This document shows, one piece after another, positions 22,576 through 24,122 of a DNA stretch of 24,122 bases. A program made the position numbers and the translations under genes. The notes below the pieces were generated by a model. The model made no database searches. It had not been told where the DNA came from and saw nothing but the letters and a program-made list of their open reading frames with translations. This DNA comes from a virus. Positions within the stretch are counted from its first letter, which is position 1, and each line of letters begins with the position of its first letter. The stretch covers positions 1-24,122 of the IMG/VR virus record IMGVR_UViG_3300028840_002814, one strand, 5' to 3'.

Positions 22576-23519
22576 AAGTAAGCATCATCACCGCAGGGCG
22601 CAACGATAACTATGGCGGCGATTTTAGGGGCCGCACGCTGACAGCCACGGAGTACAACCAAGCTCAGGCAGAGCGCCACGGCATCGACGTAGAGTGGCTG
22701 TTCGTGGAGTGGAACCCGCTGGACGAGAACTATCTATCCTATGAACTGGCCGCCAAGTACGGCTACACCTGCTACGTGGTGGCACCGGAGATACACGCCA
22801 AGCGCGTTCACCCTGACGTGGCGGGCCGAATGACCTTCTGCCAGTTCCTCGCTGTGAACGTGGGATTGCGGCGGGCCACGGGCGACTGGCTGCTCTGCAC
22901 GCACCCGGATGATGCCATAGGGCCGGACGTGTGGCAGCGGCTCAATCAGCCGCTAGACATCGAAACCATCTATCGCGCACGTAGGTATGATGTCCCGGCG
23001 GGACATTTCGGTCAGAGTTGGCAAGAGATGACCGCACGCCGGGGCTTGGACCACGGGGGCGGCTACACCAATGCAGCGGGTGATTTCCTGCTGTTCAGCG
23101 CAGAGTACCGACGGGGGTTTGATGAGTGGGCAGCCTCATTTAGCGACGTGCATACAGACGGGCGATTCGTGTGCTCTTGGATGCGGGAGCGCACGGGCGA
23201 CATCCACTGGAACACGCGCTACTGCCAGTTCATCGGCACCATCTACAAGTGCGACCATCCGATGATCTACCGGCGCAGCGGTGGCGCGCACCGGGGCAAG
23301 CCCAAGTGGAAATCAAAGGAGCGGCGCACCCGAAGCGGGCGCGGCCTGTACGACAACCCGCCGGATTGGGGACTAGCCAGCGAGCCAGGCGCCAGCACTG
23401 GTACAACAATGAGGGCGGGCCGTTCGTGGTGGATGGAGTCAACGTCACCCGTCGTCAGATGGACGTACACGGCGGGCCGGACCCGACGCACTATCGATGC
23501 GAAACCTGCCAGGCGCTAG
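22572..23519 (+). CDS. GT2-like glycosyltransferase with disrupted C-terminus
   Basis: 315 residues from ATG 22572 (ATGA overlap). The first about 270 residues read as a GT-A enzyme of GT2 type: MKVSIITAGRND, DVEWLFVEWNP, and the metal-site TGDWLLCTHPDDAIGPDVW (HPDD in place of DxD). AAGDFLLFSAEYRRGFDE follows, like a GT2 acceptor region. From about codon 272 (DNPPDWGLASEPG) to the stop, the protein turns low-complexity and basic (GTTMRAGRSWWMEST). Another frame then carries sensible sequence, which suggests a frameshift near 23370-23395. The GT2 domain itself looks whole. Confidence 0.8.
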   Translation: MKVSIITAGRNDNYGGDFRGRTLTATEYNQAQAERHGIDVEWLFVEWNPLDENYLSYELAAKYGYTCYVVAPEIHAKRVHPDVAGRMTFCQFLAVNVGLRRATGDWLLCTHPDDAIGPDVWQRLNQPLDIETIYRARRYDVPAGHFGQSWQEMTARRGLDHGGGYTNAAGDFLLFSAEYRRGFDEWAASFSDVHTDGRFVCSWMRERTGDIHWNTRYCQFIGTIYKCDHPMIYRRSGGAHRGKPKWKSKERRTRSGRGLYDNPPDWGLASEPGASTGTTMRAGRSWWMESTSPVVRWTYTAGRTRRTIDAKPARR

Positions 23520-24122
23520 AGTGGACATCGCGCACGACGCAAACGAATCGCTGGCACCGGCACAGCTGCAAGAACACGGGGCGATTGAGAGAGGAAGTTA
23601 TCGCCTCTTGCAAGCGCCAGGGCAGCGAGTGGTGGACGCACATGCACTCCTGCTACTGGTATGGCGTAGCCCACGACCCGACGCTGAATGCGCCCAAGAT
23701 GGCCGTATTCTACACCACGGAACGAGGCTATCGGGAGTTCTGGACACGGGCCGGATTCCACGTCAACATCAACAAGCAGCGGTGCTTTGCCCGTGCCTGC
23801 CAAGTCGAACCGTTCCTGTTGTCCGATATGCCGCGCATCGACTGGAAGCAATACGACCTGTGCCTGATTCACAACCGGCGAGAGGTGGAGCTCTATCCAC
23901 GCCCCACAGTGCCTATCATTCTCTTCTGTTGGGACCCGTGGAAAGGAAACCCGCAAGCAGCACTCAATCACTATCAGCCGGAACACGTCATCTCGCCATC
24001 ACCGCAATTGTGGTTGGACAAGATGACGATGCCGAAGCACACGAAGGTATGGTTGTATGCAGCCGGAGAGGGCAACTACTTCACGCACCCCAACCTGGAA
24101 CCGACACGCAAGTGCGTGGATT
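23381..24122 (+). CDS. GT-like protein continuing in the -1 frame (partial, start uncertain)
   Basis: From about 23381 to the window end a frame one base back from the GT2 gene stays open for about 247 codons without a stop. It starts with QHWYNNEGGPFVVDG and then holds a metal-binding patch (RCETCQALEW, then WHRHSC). Further on come MAVFYTTERGYREFWTRAGF, YDLCLIHNRRE, VPIILFCWDPWKGNP and WLYAAGEGNYFTHPN, which look like the N-half of a GT-B enzyme. No convincing start codon or ribosome binding site precedes it; an in-frame GTG at 23307 and ATG codons further in exist. The simplest reading is a single GT2-plus-GT-B gene broken by a one-base deletion, or joined by frameshifting. Confidence 0.65.

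Noticed and set aside
6596-24122. An ordinary bacterial capsule locus
   Set aside because: No Wzx, Wzy, Wza/Wzc or polyprenyl-phosphate sugar transferase is seen, and the cassette runs on from phage head genes in the same direction.
1-24122. CRISPR array or insertion sequence
   Set aside because: No spaced repeat array, transposase or terminal inverted repeats were seen by eye.

Overview
This window looks like part of the genome of a tailed bacteriophage or prophage from an uncultivated bacterium. A HK97-type head module (prohead protease with a fused scaffold-like tail, major capsid protein, capsid-adjacent head protein) lies at 2979-6309. It is followed by about 17.5 kb of tightly packed sugar-metabolism and glycosyltransferase genes. 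The DNA is GC-rich, GTG starts are common, and most neighbouring genes overlap by 4-28 bases. Two sigma70-type promoters put their start codon exactly where transcription should begin (leaderless genes), a habit common in Actinobacteria, Deinococcota and Chloroflexota. The host cannot be named from this sequence alone. No terminase, portal, tail, lysis, integrase or replication gene is recognised here.

Layout. (1) 1-811: a partial upstream gene and three small overlapping phage genes of unknown role. (2) 795-1521: a self-contained cassette of promoter, Tat-signal protein and rho-independent terminator, which resembles a phage moron. (3) 1530-2936: a small zinc-ribbon gene, then a minus-strand nuclease with seven treble-clef zinc fingers and its own promoter and foldable leader. 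(4) 2979-6309: the head genes. (5) 6322-6606: hairpins and a strong promoter driving a ribbon-helix-helix regulator. (6) 6596-14772: a phage-type GT-associated protein, a GT-A enzyme, a GT-B/GT-A fusion, a DUF551-like protein, a CgeB-like GT, a UDP-glucose/GDP-mannose dehydrogenase, a GDP-mannose 3,5-epimerase, a propeller-like protein and a sulfotransferase. (7) 14797-15309: a minus-strand HNH nuclease with its own promoter, sitting inside the operon. (8) 15324-16840: a second propeller-like protein and a methyltransferase. (9) 16838-16955: a promoter and tRNA-Tyr. (10) 16970-24122: a small unknown gene, a CapK/PaaK-like adenylate-forming enzyme, a two-helix membrane protein, a CapA-like phosphoesterase, an FkbM methyltransferase, two paralogous GT-B-like proteins, a GT2 enzyme and a frame-shifted GT-like continuation that runs off the window.

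How the genes may work together (inference): the dehydrogenase and epimerase would make unusual nucleotide sugars. The glycosyltransferases would assemble them, and the sulfotransferase, two methyltransferases and the adenylate-forming enzyme would decorate the product. Because the cassette is continuous with the head genes and reads in the same direction, the product could be a glycan on the virion, or a capsule-like change of the host surface during infection or lysogeny. The two minus-strand nucleases, each with its own promoter, look like separate mobile passengers.
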